A stretch of DNA of 64,000 bases from assembly GCF_027409185.1 (NCBI RefSeq), contig NC_084463.1:54058907-54122906 (forward strand), written 5' to 3'. Position numbers and translations under genes: made by a program. Numbering within the stretch: position 1 is the first letter of the stretch; each line of letters starts with the position of its first letter. The notes beneath the pieces were generated by a model. It saw only the letters and a program-made list of their open reading frames with translations. It had not been told where the DNA came from and made no database searches. The DNA comes from Cynocephalus volans. Lineage: Eukaryota; Chordata; Mammalia; Dermoptera; Cynocephalidae. Shown in pieces: positions 40,601 through 51,371 of the stretch.

Positions 40601-40819
40601 GGCACAGATCTAGCAATGCCACACTGGAAAAGCTTCTGGATTCACTCACACACAACTCCTAGTCAGAGACAATGATGGGGACAGCTCCTAGTCAGCCATC
40701 AAACCCTGCTCAGATACTACCTGCCCTGTGGCCTCCCTTCACTGTCTGAGCCCACCTTCCTGTGCCATTATTTTTCAGGGTTGCCTGATAAAATCCAGGA
40801 CATCTAGTCAAAGTTGAGT
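37605..40819. other. GC-rich block with a CpG-dense core
   Basis: Strikingly GC-rich beside the AT-rich flanks. The CpG-dense part is about 39370-39640. Overlapping open frames exist on both strands (39208-39711 minus, 39285-39917 plus), as GC-rich sequence makes by chance. I recognise no protein in either; the minus frame has a basic, cysteine-containing start (FRCPVHTCRRKKRF). It could be a CpG island, a decayed exon or subtelomeric sequence. Confidence 0.5.
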
Positions 40820-41243
40820 TGTTACAGGGCACATTCAGCTCCTGGCTGAAGCTCCCCCAAATTAATATCGAACTCACAGGTCCGGCTGCCTGCTGCCAGA
40901 CAAAAATCAAACAAGCAAAAGTCAAATACTGGTGAAAACGGAAGTCAGCTTTTATTCAGGAATACTGGTGGCCTGAAGAGACACGTCAGGCTAACACATC
41001 TCTCCAGTAAACCTGAAGGAGACTGGCCAGGCTAAAGCCGTCTCAAAGACTCAGGGTTACTGAGGGGTTTTTAAAGAGGGGGATGAGGGAATGAAAAGCA
41101 GGAGAGAAGGGGACATGAGCTATGAGGGTCCGTGTCTATGAACCAGGTACAAGGTCTCACCAAGGCTTCACCTTGTTTCCCCACACAGTGCAGTCCAGGC
41201 AGTTTTTGGTCCCAACATGGCTTCAGTCCTGCTCACTCCAACA
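40820..41243 (-). repeat. ERV LTR, minus strand (copy 2 of a pair)
   Basis: TG/CA-bounded, about 424 bp, starting TGTTGGAGTGAGCAGGACTG on the minus strand with an AATAAAAGCTGAC poly(A) region (plus 40945-40960). Homologous to 36950-37604. No PBS next to it, so it looks like a solo LTR. Confidence 0.7.
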
Positions 41244-41314
41244 GAATTTCAAATCAAAGAGTAATTTTATTTGTACTCATATATGTATTCTCATGCAATA
41301 TTTCAGACACACTT

Positions 41315-41742
41315 TGCTTGTGGAGCAAATGTCCCCCCAAAACTCAGTGAAACTTAATCCCCACTGTGACAGTAAGAAGAGGGTGGAAAATCCTGTATTG
41401 CGCATTGAATGGCGGGATGTTAAAGAAGTGATCAGGTTGTACAGACTGCGCCCTCATGGACTGATCCATTATGAGTTGATGGTTTAATGGGCGGCAGTGG
41501 GCGTGGTTCTGATGGCTCTAAAAGCAGAGCAAGTGAGAAGCTTCGCTCTCTCTCACTCAGCCCATTTGTCCCGTGATTACCCGCGTGTCTGTGGAGAGTC
41601 ACATTCCCAGGAAAGCCCTCACCAGATGTGTTCCCTGGACTTTTGACTTCCCAGTCTTTGAAACTGTACAAATAAATTTTATTTCTTTGTAAATTACACA
41701 GTTTTGATATTTTATTATAAGCAACATAAATGGACTAATACA
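41315..41742 (+). repeat. MST/THE1-like MaLR LTR, complete, with target duplication
   Basis: Starts TGCTTGTGGAGCAAATGTCC and ends AAATGGACTAATACA. It is flanked by a perfect 5-bp duplication CACTT (41310-41314 and 41743-41747). 428 bp, the same length as the copy at 53510. Confidence 0.92.
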
Positions 41743-42375
41743 CACTTATAAAAAACAAACAAACAAAACAAAACAAAAAACCCTACTTGTTGCTTATCTA
41801 AAACCCAAATCCACAGTGTGTGACAGTGCTTGAGTCTCTGTGTGTGTCTCTGCTAGTGGAACAGGAGGTCCTTGAGTGTCAGAACCAGTGCCTGGTCATT
41901 TCTGACCCACCATCAGGGCCAGCGATCTGTGCCAAGCAAGCAGTTTGTGGCAGAGATGAGTGGTGGTGCTGACGCTGGGGCTTCTCACACCCCTGGATTG
42001 CTCGAGGGAATCACAGGAGCCTGAATTCTACCTCAATGCATGTTTTTAAGCTTTAGTTTACACACAAGTGAGGAAGAAAGTTGACTGTTCACTCGTCCCC
42101 TCACCGTTAACTGAGCACCTAGGCTGTGAGAGCTGGTGGGTCTGACTTTGATGTTTCTGCTGTGAAAAGCTCACTCCTGGAGAGGAAGCAGACACAATCC
42201 CCGAGGGCCATGCTGGAGAGAGGAAAACCAGGTGGGAGAGAGAGTGGGTGTCTTTCCCAGGGTGGGCATCATTGGAGCTGGATCTCTGGGGTGGGCAAAA
42301 TTCTGAGGATGAGAATGTGGTTGTAAAAAGCAGAATACGAAGGGGTCTGGATGCCACGTTAAAATGTTGGAGATT

Positions 42376-42406
42376 ATTTATTTATTTGTTTGTTTGTTTG
42401 TTTGTT
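42376..42406 (+). repeat. TTTG/TTTA microsatellite
   Basis: TTTATTTATTTG followed by TTTG units. Confidence 0.95.
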
Positions 42407-42627
42407 TCTGAGTGGGCCTGTGCCCAGCCCTTCCCACTGTGCCTCGGCACCATCCGATAAGCCATACCCTCCTCAAACCCCAGGAGCTGGGGATGGGGGT
42501 GGGATGAATGTGGGCTGAGGAAGGGGCAGGAGGGCCAGAGCATTGTCCCAGGGGATGGTGTGGTCTGGAGGGGTGGCAGGAGGTGGTGGGGTGTGGAAGT
42601 TATGGTGGGGAACAGGGGGCTGGCAGA

Positions 42628-43085
42628 TGTTAGGTTCAGCGATGGAATAAAGAAATGGAATAAAGAGAGAGAGATCCAAGCCAGGATCCATTTCAGCCAA
42701 AACTTTATTTCCACTAACGTGGATGGGAGACTGAACCAGATCAGTTCCTCCGGACCAAGGAAATCAGGAGGTTTATAAATAAGACTTTTAGGGAGGGTTC
42801 TGACAGAGTAATGGGCAATTTCAAAATCAGTGGTATGCAAAGTGACACAGTCCTTGCGGTCCGATGACATCTGGTCGGTTGGGCATGGGCTCTTGGTTAG
42901 CCACTATCTCAGTACAAAGCATTCCAGCCTGAAGCCTGCAAGATGTAGCCCACAAGATGTTCCTTTGATGATAATGGTCATGGTCATGTTCACCCCTTCC
43001 CAGGAGAGTAGAAAAGGGAAGCGGGGAGAAGGGAGAAAGTCTCTTAACCTGGCTGTGCTGATATTAAGCTTGTGATGAGGCCTGA
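42628..43085 (-). repeat. Class I ERV-type LTR, minus strand
   Basis: On the minus strand: a TATA-like CTTATTTATAAACC (plus 42771-42784), then GGAAATAAAGTTTTGGC as poly(A) signal (plus 42695-42712), then a pyrimidine-rich U5 ending CTGAACCTAACA. The 5' boundary near 43085 is approximate. No PBS follows. Confidence 0.6.
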
Positions 43086-43290
43086 TAATCGGTAGCCTAG
43101 AGGGGATGGTGGGTGCCATAGCAGGAGCATGGTGGGTACAGGGGCATGTGGTGGGTATGGTGGGATGGTGCGGAGTGCAGGGGTATGGTAGGGCCTAGAA
43201 GGGCTGGGGGCCTAGGGGGATGGAGGTGGGTTATGGGGGTGATGATGGTTATAGGGGATGGTGTGGGTATACGGGGATAGTGGTGGAGCA
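43086..43290 (+). repeat. G-rich imperfect minisatellite
   Basis: Irregular repeats of GGTGGGTATGG-like units (GGGGATGGTGGGTGCC, CATGGTGGGTACAGGGGC, TATGGTGGGATGG, GGGGATGGTGTGGGTATACGG). The many GGG runs on one strand could form quadruplexes. Confidence 0.75.
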
Positions 43291-43563
43291 AGCCTCACCA
43301 TTTCTCTCAGGACTGTCTCTTCACCTTCTTTTGCAGCTGTACTTCCAGAGTTCTCTAGTGTTTCCAAGAGCAAAGAAAATGAACACATCTCTGGTAAGTT
43401 ATTTATCATATATTAGGAGCTTCATGAGGGTTCGTTAAGATGGTGAAATAAAAAGAAACAAAATTCAGCATCAGAGAAATATACAAAAATGAGAAAGTTG
43501 GCATGTTGATACAGGCAGGTTACCAGACCTTAGCGCCATCTAAGTTGAGTGCAAGTAGGTCTC

Positions 43564-43580
43564 TGGTGCTTCTGATACCA
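43564..43580 (-). promoter_or_regulatory. Possible tRNA-Leu-type primer-binding site
   Basis: Minus strand TGGTATCAGAAGCACCA shares its first 12 positions, except one, with the ERV-L primer-binding consensus and lies directly after a CA at the end of an LTR-like sequence. Confidence 0.4.
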
Positions 43581-44030
43581 TGGCAAAAGACACATTGTTA
43601 CATACTTTGAATTGACCCTAAGAAGGCAGCATGCTAAATTGTCATGAGATATGAAGTGTGAAGCAGAGTCTTTATTGGTCACATAGATGACGGCATGGAC
43701 AGTGTTTCATGACCAACCTGGAAGTAAACACTCAGCGTTGTGCAGTGGTCGTGGCTACCTAGTGCTAAAGCACAAATCACTTAGTAAGAGGTTTCTCCAT
43801 AATTACTGAGATAGTGTGGCCCCAGACGGCCTTTGTAAGTCCCCACTTGATGCAGGGATACAAGCTGGGAAGTGTGGAGGACAGAATCTACTGCAGGTTC
43901 TTACATAACTCTACACACCTTTCTCTCAGCTGTTCTGTATACGTGGGTTGTACCAGACAGTGCAAAGTATACTTTCTGATGGGTATGTTCATTGCTGATG
44001 TAAACTTTACCCTCCTCAATGTATCTTAGT
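43581..44030 (-). repeat. ERV-L-like LTR, minus strand
   Basis: Ends TTTTGCCA beside the possible PBS and holds GACCAATAAAGACTCTGC (poly(A) signal, plus about 43667-43684). Length about 450 bp if it starts near 44030; start uncertain. Confidence 0.4.
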
Positions 44031-45189
44031 TCACTTCTTCAAAAGTTCACCAATAACTAAATTATAATCCAAAGACTTATGTGCATTACCTACCTTGAAT
44101 CTTCTGCAGTATTTGAAACTACTATTCATGATTTTTCCCTGGAAATATTTCTCTGTTAGTTTTAAACATGACCTTGCTGATGGTTTCTTCTCTTTATCCC
44201 CTGAATTCTTTATTTTTCTTAACACAGCTCCTCCACATGTTCCCTCCTGTTCTCATTTGTCCCACTATGAAGTTCCCCTTGACTGATGTGACTTTCTGTG
44301 CTTTGACTCTCCTGAATGAATGTCTCCAGCTTTCAGCTCTTCCCAGCCTTTGCAACACATGGTTAACTCGATGTTTAATGCTTCTTTGTGTCTCTCCAAA
44401 AGCCACCTCATGCCCCACCAATCCAAAATGAAACCACATTCTCTATTCTTTCCCCATAATGAGAGTAGTTCAAAAAGTTTAGGTAAAGATTTTATTATCT
44501 TTTAGTATTATTTTTCCATGAATTTTTGAAGTATGCTTTTACATGGAATTGCTACCAAGTAGTCTTGACCCAAACAACCAATACAGGATTTTTCCTGGTC
44601 TTCTCCCTCTCTCAGCTCTAATATCATCTGGTGCCATGTCCTGCTATTTTTGTTTCTGTGTTTCTAAGTTTTTATTCTAATGCCTATGTGTAGTGCCTCC
44701 AAATGAGGAGGAACTGTTGGTGCTCAAAAAGAGACAAGGTAACTTTAACTTTCTTTTTACATTGGAAATGTCACTCTTGGCAAAACCTGAAGGGTGTGTT
44801 TGCTCAGTGATGAGATTTGGCCCCTCCTGAGCTGTGCTACCAGCCAGCAGCTGTGGTGACAGTCATAGGAGTCAGTGGGAGAAACATGCAGAAGTTCGTG
44901 GGGTACATTTGAACAAGAGTCAAGTGAAAGATACAGAAAGAATAAAAACAGAGAGCAGAGCATTTACTCATTTTTGCCTTTTGCTCATACATATTTCCCT
45001 GATTATATCAGTAATTTGTACTAATAGAAAATTGTATGTTTCTAGCTCAAAAATGGCTTGTCATGTTTTCAAACACTTCTAAAGATTGTATTTAATTCTA
45101 TTATTTCACCTAACCACAAAAAAATTAGTAGGGAAATATAGATTCATGCACCAATCATATCTATGATTATGTATTATTACAACTGTAGT
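44031..45189. other. Unassigned AT-rich stretch
   Basis: No recognisable gene or repeat; short open frames only. Confidence 0.4.
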
Positions 45190-45890
45190 TAATAGTTGGT
45201 TAAAAACTTTTTATTATGATGAAATGTACATAACAAAAAATTTGGCACTTTAATCACTTTAAGGTTATAGTTTAGTGGTATTGTTTATTCACATTGATTT
45301 GTAACCATCACCACTATCCATCTACAGAATTTTTTTCATTTTCCCCAAATCCTTTACTCATCACCCACTAAGTCCCTATTCCCTGCTACCCCAGGTCCTG
45401 GCAGGCAGGATGCTACTTTCTGTCTCTATGAATTTGTCTACCATAGAAACCTCATGTAAGTGGAATCATACCATGTTTGTCCCCTTGTAATGGGCTTATT
45501 TCATGTGGCTTAATGTCTCAAGGTTCATCCATGTGGTAGCATTTGTCAGTTTTTTCCCTTACTTTCTAAGCTCAGTAGTATTCTATAATATGTATAGACC
45601 ATCTTTTGTCTCTCCATTCATACACCCATGGACACTTGGGCTGCTTCCTCCTTTTGGCCATTGTGAGTAATGCTGCTGTGAACATGCAGGTACTAATGTT
45701 TGTTTCACTGCTTTCACTTGAGCTTTTTATTATTAAAGTTTATGTATATCTTTTTTATATTTTTATTTTCAATCAGTGTCTTTGTATTTAAACTACATCT
45801 GTGGATAGCATATTGTTGAGTATGGGTATTTTTGTTTTTTTTTTTAAAGGAAGTCTGACAATCTCAGCCTTCACATAAACATTTGCCTAA
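45190..45890 (-). mobile_element. Old L1 fragment, minus strand
   Basis: The plus strand shows reversed L1 3' end/ORF2 tail landmarks: TAGTATTCTATAATATG, CACTTGGGCTGCTTCCTCC, TTGTGAGTAATGCTGCTGTG. It then jumps to reversed endonuclease-region sequence (TTTGTATTTAAACTACATC), implying an internal deletion. Confidence 0.75.
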
Positions 45891-45929
45891 TTTGCATTAA
45901 GTTGTTAATATGATTGAATTTAGAATGAG

Positions 45930-46580
45930 AAGATAAGCCCTTGCTCATATTTCACTGGTGAATTATATCAAACATTTATAGAAAATTTAGTATCAATTCT
46001 TTACACGCTCTCCAAAACAGAAGCAGTAGAAACACTTCCCAACGCATTTTATGAGGCCAGTATTACTGTGATAACAAAACCATACACAGACATCACAAAA
46101 AAAGAAACATTTTAACCAATATAACTCATGGATAAGGATGCAAAAATCTTCACCAAAATATGAGCAAAAAGAATCCATTCTCTATGACCAAGTTGGATCC
46201 ATCCCAGGAATAAAAGGTTTGTTAACAACCAAAAATCATTTATTATAATACAGCATATCAATATGATAATTAACAAAACCACATGATCATCTTAATAAAT
46301 GTGGAAAAACTACTTGACAAAATTCATCTTTCTTTCATGATGAAAACACTCAACAAAGAATGAGTAGAAGGCAACATTCTAAACAGGTAAAGAGCACATA
46401 AAAATGCACAGTTCACATCATGTCTAATGGTGAAAGCTGCACACTTATTTCCTGAGACCAGCGTCAAGGTAAATATATCCACTCTCACCACATCTATTCA
46501 TTATTGTACTGGAGGTGCTAGCCAGGGCCATTTAGCAACAGAAATAAATAAAAGGCATTTAGATTGAAAAGAAAATTTTC
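45930..46580 (+). mobile_element. Old L1 fragment, RT region, plus strand
   Basis: Diverged RT sequence: CATTTTATGAGGCCAGTATT, GGATGCAAAAATCTTCACC, GGATCCATCCCAGGAATAAA, ATGATCATCTTAATAAATG, then TGTACTGGAGGTGCTAGCC. Confidence 0.8.
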
Positions 46581-47799
46581 AATTATTTTTAGATTCTAAA
46601 GTTAGAAGCAAGATGGCTCTGGGAACATCAAGACTTAGTTCCCTGGATCTGTAGAAAAGAGTCACTGAGGGGCAATCATAGGATCAGAGAAGACACAGGA
46701 ACTGGAACAAGGCAGGTTATACTTTAGGAAGAGAGAAAACCAGGGATAGGGCTTGGTCAAGGATCCAGCCTCTCACACCCACCATCCAACTACCCACAAA
46801 TTTAATGTTTCTTTCATACACATACCTCATCCCACACTTAAGTCCACATCAAGTTGGGTGACTCAAATGAGGCATTTTCCCATTTTGGGAGAAATGATGG
46901 TAGTAGCAGCAGCTCTGAGATACTGGTTTGTGAAGATTCTTTCCTCATTTGTATCAGAAATCAGGAAAGAAAAGGCAAAGTTAATTTCTATCTCACAAAA
47001 AGCAAATAACTAATGATTTGATAGATAGATTGGTGCATGGAAGTTGGGTGCTTGGGCAAATAACTATTAACGTTTAGATATAAATTAGAATAAAGATTAT
47101 GGAGTGCACCTACCCTATGACTCTGTTATTTTATTCCAATATAAGGTATACACTAGAGCAGGGTTTCCAACTGAGTAACATAATACATTGAAGGCTCAGA
47201 GATTAGTTTATTGGGTGAGAAAAAACATTTATTTAATAGATTCACTGAATTGCTATGTTAATTTCTTGATTGGTAACAAATTTAAAGTAAAATAGAGAGT
47301 TGATTTTTCATGCTTTAGAATATATAGTAAAAAATTCATGTTGGGTTCTGTAACCACAATATTCTAACCAAACTGAAAAAGTTAAAGCTAATTATTGATA
47401 TCATCAACCGCTTCACCCACACTCAAATTTCCCCATTCATTCCACAAGTGTCAGGTTGTGAAACCAGGATTTAATGGAGAAGCAGAATGTCATGTGCTGT
47501 TACTGGGTCCAATGCCAACCATCAGGTAGGTCCTGGTCTACAGGCAGGAAGACTGACTCCCTGAGAAACAATGGAAACATCATCAGTTGGTTCTGAGTGG
47601 ACTGTGCAGAGGCTTGTTGGAAACGGAGGCTGGGCCTTCAGTGATGTCACCAGATCATGAAAAAGAATTTCCAGTTCCTTCTGCGTATGTGGCAGCCCAC
47701 CCACATTTGTCAGCTTCACTCAGAAATCCGTTTTCAACACAAAGAGGGCAGTAGGAAGGAAGTTGTGGCCACCTTTAATCTGCCAGAAATGTCATTGTA
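46581..47799. other. Unassigned stretch
   Basis: No gene or named repeat recognised. Confidence 0.4.
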
Positions 47800-48690
47800 A
47801 TAATATGTTTGTTTAAAGTATATTCCAATTTATTTTTGTGGTTACTTCTTTATTCACAGGTTATTTTGAAGGATATCATTCAATTTTCAAATATCTGAGT
47901 GTTTTTCAGATTTTTGTTATTGGTTTTTAAGAACATACATTGTAAGATTTCAGTGTTGAGACTTGTTTTATAGCTCAATGGATGCTCTGTCTTGATGACT
48001 GCTCCACATTGTGCTGTATAAATATCAAGCAGGTCAAGAATTTGTCTCTTAGATCAGTAGTCTTACTGACTTTTATCTTGATGTTCCAACAGTTATTGAG
48101 AAGGAGTATTAGGTCTCCAACTATGGTTGCAGATTTGTCAATTTCTCACTTCAGTTCTGTTGCCTTTTTGTTTCAGGTGTAGTCATGTGTCACATAATGA
48201 TGTTTCAATTTGCAACAGAGTGCACCTATGACAGTGATTGGAGCAACGTCTGTATTACATAGCTTAGGTGCGTAATAGGCTGTACCATCTAAGTTTGTGT
48301 AAGTGCACTCTAGTGTTCACATGATGACAAGATTGCTCAATGACACATTTTTTGGAATGTATTTTACTCATTATGTGATGCATGACTGTACGTTAGGAAC
48401 TGTGTTTAGGCACAGGCACAATTGTAATTATTATATCATCCTCACATATGATTCTTTTATTATTATTAAAGTGCTTTCTTTATTTCTGGTAATGACCGAA
48501 GTGGTTTCTTTCCTTTTTCTTTTTCTTTTTTTGCTAGTATTAGTATCTCCACTTAAGTCATTTATGATTAGTCTGTGTGTAATGTATCTTTTTCTTTTCT
48601 TTTTTTACTGTCACTTTGTGTCTTTGTATTTAAAGTATATCTCTCTGGATAGCATATTGTTGGATCTTTCCTATCAATACTGACTATACA
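47800..48690 (-). mobile_element. Old L1 fragment, minus strand, split by a DNA transposon
   Basis: Plus strand carries reversed L1 ORF2 sequence (GAGACTTGTTTTATAGCTC, GGTCTCCAACTATGG, TTTGTCAATTTCTC, later TTGTGTCTTTGTATTTAAAG). The match stops at 48180 and resumes after 48390. Confidence 0.7.
48181..48390. mobile_element. Short DNA transposon with terminal inverted repeats
   Basis: Left end AGTCATGTGTCACATAATG and right end CATTATGTGATGCATGACT are inverted repeats differing at 2 of 19 positions. About 210 bp with no coding sequence, so nonautonomous. Inserted in an L1 fragment. I do not name the family. Confidence 0.8.
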
Positions 48691-48999
48691 TTAAGAAAAA
48701 TATTTAGTAAAATTACATTTTAACTAATTATTAATTTTAATTAATAATTAATAATTAATGATTAAATATAGGTATTCCATTTTGCTACTTATTTTCTATT
48801 GTCTCATCTGCCTTTTGGTTTTCTGTTTTTTCTTTCCTAACTCCTTTTCAGTTAATCGAATTTTTTGCTCTTTTTTTGTTTTTTTAATATTTCAGTCTGG
48901 ATCTATTGACTTTTAAAATAATTTTACAAAATAATTTACTTTAAAAAAATTATGGTAAAAAACACATAAAACTTCTCATCTTAGCCCTTTCTTCACCTT

Positions 49000-51371
49000 T
49001 AAATAGTGTTGTTTATTTGTATACAGTGTCGTGCAGCAGATGTACAGAACTTTTTATCTTGCAAAACTGAAATTCTATCCCCATTAGATGACAACTCTCA
49101 GTTTCTCTCTCCTCCCTGCTCCTGGCAACCACCATTCTACTTTGTGTTTCTAAAAACTTGACTCAAATCACTGGGACCGTACAATATTGTCATTTTCTGT
49201 GTCTTATTTCACTTTTCATCGTGTCTTCAAGGTTCCATGTTATAGCACATGTCGAGGTTTCCTTTCTTTCTTTTTTTTTTAGAAGATGACGTTAAGGGGA
49301 TCTTCCCCCTTGACTGGATGGCGTCAGAACCGCGCTCTCCCAGGTGAGCCACGGGCTGGCCCAAGATTTCCTTCTTTTAAGGCTGAATAATATTTCTTTG
49401 TGAATTTATAGCATATTTTCTTTGTTCACTCATTGGTTGATAGACATTTGGGTTGCTTCCACCTCTTGGTTATGTGAATAATTTTGCTGTGAATACAGAT
49501 ATAAAAATACCTCTTCAAGACCCTGCTGTCAGTTGTTATGATGTATACATAAATGTCAGATTTCTGGAGCATATGCTGATTCTATTTTTAAATTTTTGAA
49601 AAGCTGCTGTACTATTTTTTATAGTGTCTGCACCATTTTACATTCTCACCAGTAGTGTATAAATGTTCCAATTTTGCCCACATTTGTTTTCTTTTGGGCA
49701 TAAAGTGATACATGATTTTAGTTTTGATTTGCATTTCTCTAGAGATTGATGATATTAAGCATGTTTTCATATGCTTGTTACCCAATTATATATCATCTTT
49801 GGAGAAATGTTTATTCAAGTTCTTTGCCTATTTTTAAATTAGGTTATTTGTTTGGTTATTGAATTGTAGGAGTTTTTTATGTATTCTGAATATTATCTGT
49901 TTTTTATCAGACACATGATTCGCAACTATTTCATTTTTGGAGTGCTAATGTAATTACCATTATTTTTTCATTTCAAATTCTATTTGTCATTGCTAGTGTA
50001 TGGAAAAGTGATTGATATTTGTATATTTGCCTTGTTCCTGCAATCTTGCTATAATCACTTATTAATTCCAGGTGTTTTATCACCCATTTACTTGGATTTT
50101 CTACACAACCATGTCATCTGCAAAGACAATTTTATTTATTTGTTCACAATCTGTTTACTTTTTATTTAATTTCTTGTGTTAGTGTGTTAGTCAGTTCCTT
50201 TAGTACAATGTTGAAAGAAGTCATGACAGGGTACACTTTTGCTTTGTTCTTGATTTTGTAGAAAAGCTTTGAGTTTTCCACCATTAAAGATGATGTTAGC
50301 TGTGGTTTCCTGTAGACAGTCTTTATCAAATTGTGAATTTCACCTGTATTCCTAGTTTATTGAGGGTCTTTATGATGAATGGGTGCTGTGTTTTGTCAAA
50401 TGATTTTTCTGTTCCTATTGATATAATTATGTGATTATTTTCCTTTTTAGTGTGTTAATGTGATGGATTACATTAATTGATTTTCAAATGTTGCAACAGC
50501 CTTGCATGTCTGGGATAAATCCCACTTAGTCCTGTTGCATAATTCTTTTTATGCATTGTTGGTTAAGGTATGCTAATATTTTGTTGGTAGTTTCTGCATG
50601 TATGCTAATGGGAGATATTGGTTTATAGTCTTCTATTCTTGTCATATCTTTGTCTGGTTTTGGTATTGGTATTCTGTTTTTTTAGAATAAGTTAGGAAGT
50701 ATCCCATTCTCTATTCTTTAGAATAGGTTTTATGGAATTGGTATAATTTCTTCCTTAAATGGTTGCTTGAATTCCCTTATGAATACATCTGGACTGAGTT
50801 CTTTCTGCTTTGAACATTATTATTTATTTTCTCAATTTTCATAACAGATATAGACCTAATCTAATTGTGTGTGTTTTTTTCTTATGTGTGTTTTGATAAA
50901 TTATGTCTTCCTAGGAATTGGTTCATTAGTCTAGTTATCACATGTGTGCACAGAGAGTTGTTCATACTATTCCTTTTATTACTCTTCTAATGTCTGCAGG
51001 ATGTGTAGTGAGATCCTCTCTTGTGATAATAGTACTTTCTGTTCTCTTTCTTTATCTTTTTAGTTTACCTCACTATAGATTTATCAGTTTTATTGATTGT
51101 TTTAAAGAACCAGCTTTATTCCTGTTGTTGATTTTCTCTCTTGATTTTCTATTTTCAATTTTATTGGTTTCTGCTCTAGTTTTTGTTATATTTTTCTTCT
51201 GTTTCCTTTGGATTAAATTTGCGCTCATTTTCCCTAGTTTAAAAAGATGGAAACATAGATTAATTTTACATGTTTCTTCTTTTCTAATAAATGCATTCAA
51301 TGCTGTAGTTTTCTTCAAAGCACTGCTTTTGCTGTATCCCACAAATTTTAATAAGTCCATGAGACTGCATT
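49000..51371 (-). mobile_element. Old L1, ORF2 linker to 3' end, minus strand
   Basis: Reading down the minus strand from 51371: endonuclease-RT linker (an open 95-codon frame at 51073-51360 begins MDLLKFVGYSKSSALKKTTA), RT, C-terminal part and 3' end near 49000. A SINE is inserted at 49261-49362. The 5' end abuts a plus-strand L1 5'UTR. Confidence 0.8.
49261..49362 (-). repeat. tRNA-derived SINE, second subtype, minus strand
   Basis: Minus strand: GGGCCAGCCCGTGGCTCACC, TGGGAGAGCGCGGTTCTGAC, then AAGATCCCCTTAACGTCATC and an A tail. The A-box region differs from the other copies (GTGGCTCACCTGGGAGAGC). A TTTCCTT-type duplication seems to flank it. Confidence 0.8.

Noticed and set aside
37605-40819. 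Internal region of one provirus between the two LTRs
   Set aside because: No primer-binding site, gag, pol or env motif found between them.
48303-48683. A 126-codon frame rich in hydrophobic residues, membrane-protein-like
   Set aside because: It is antisense L1 and DNA-transposon sequence; T-rich DNA gives Phe/Leu/Val runs.
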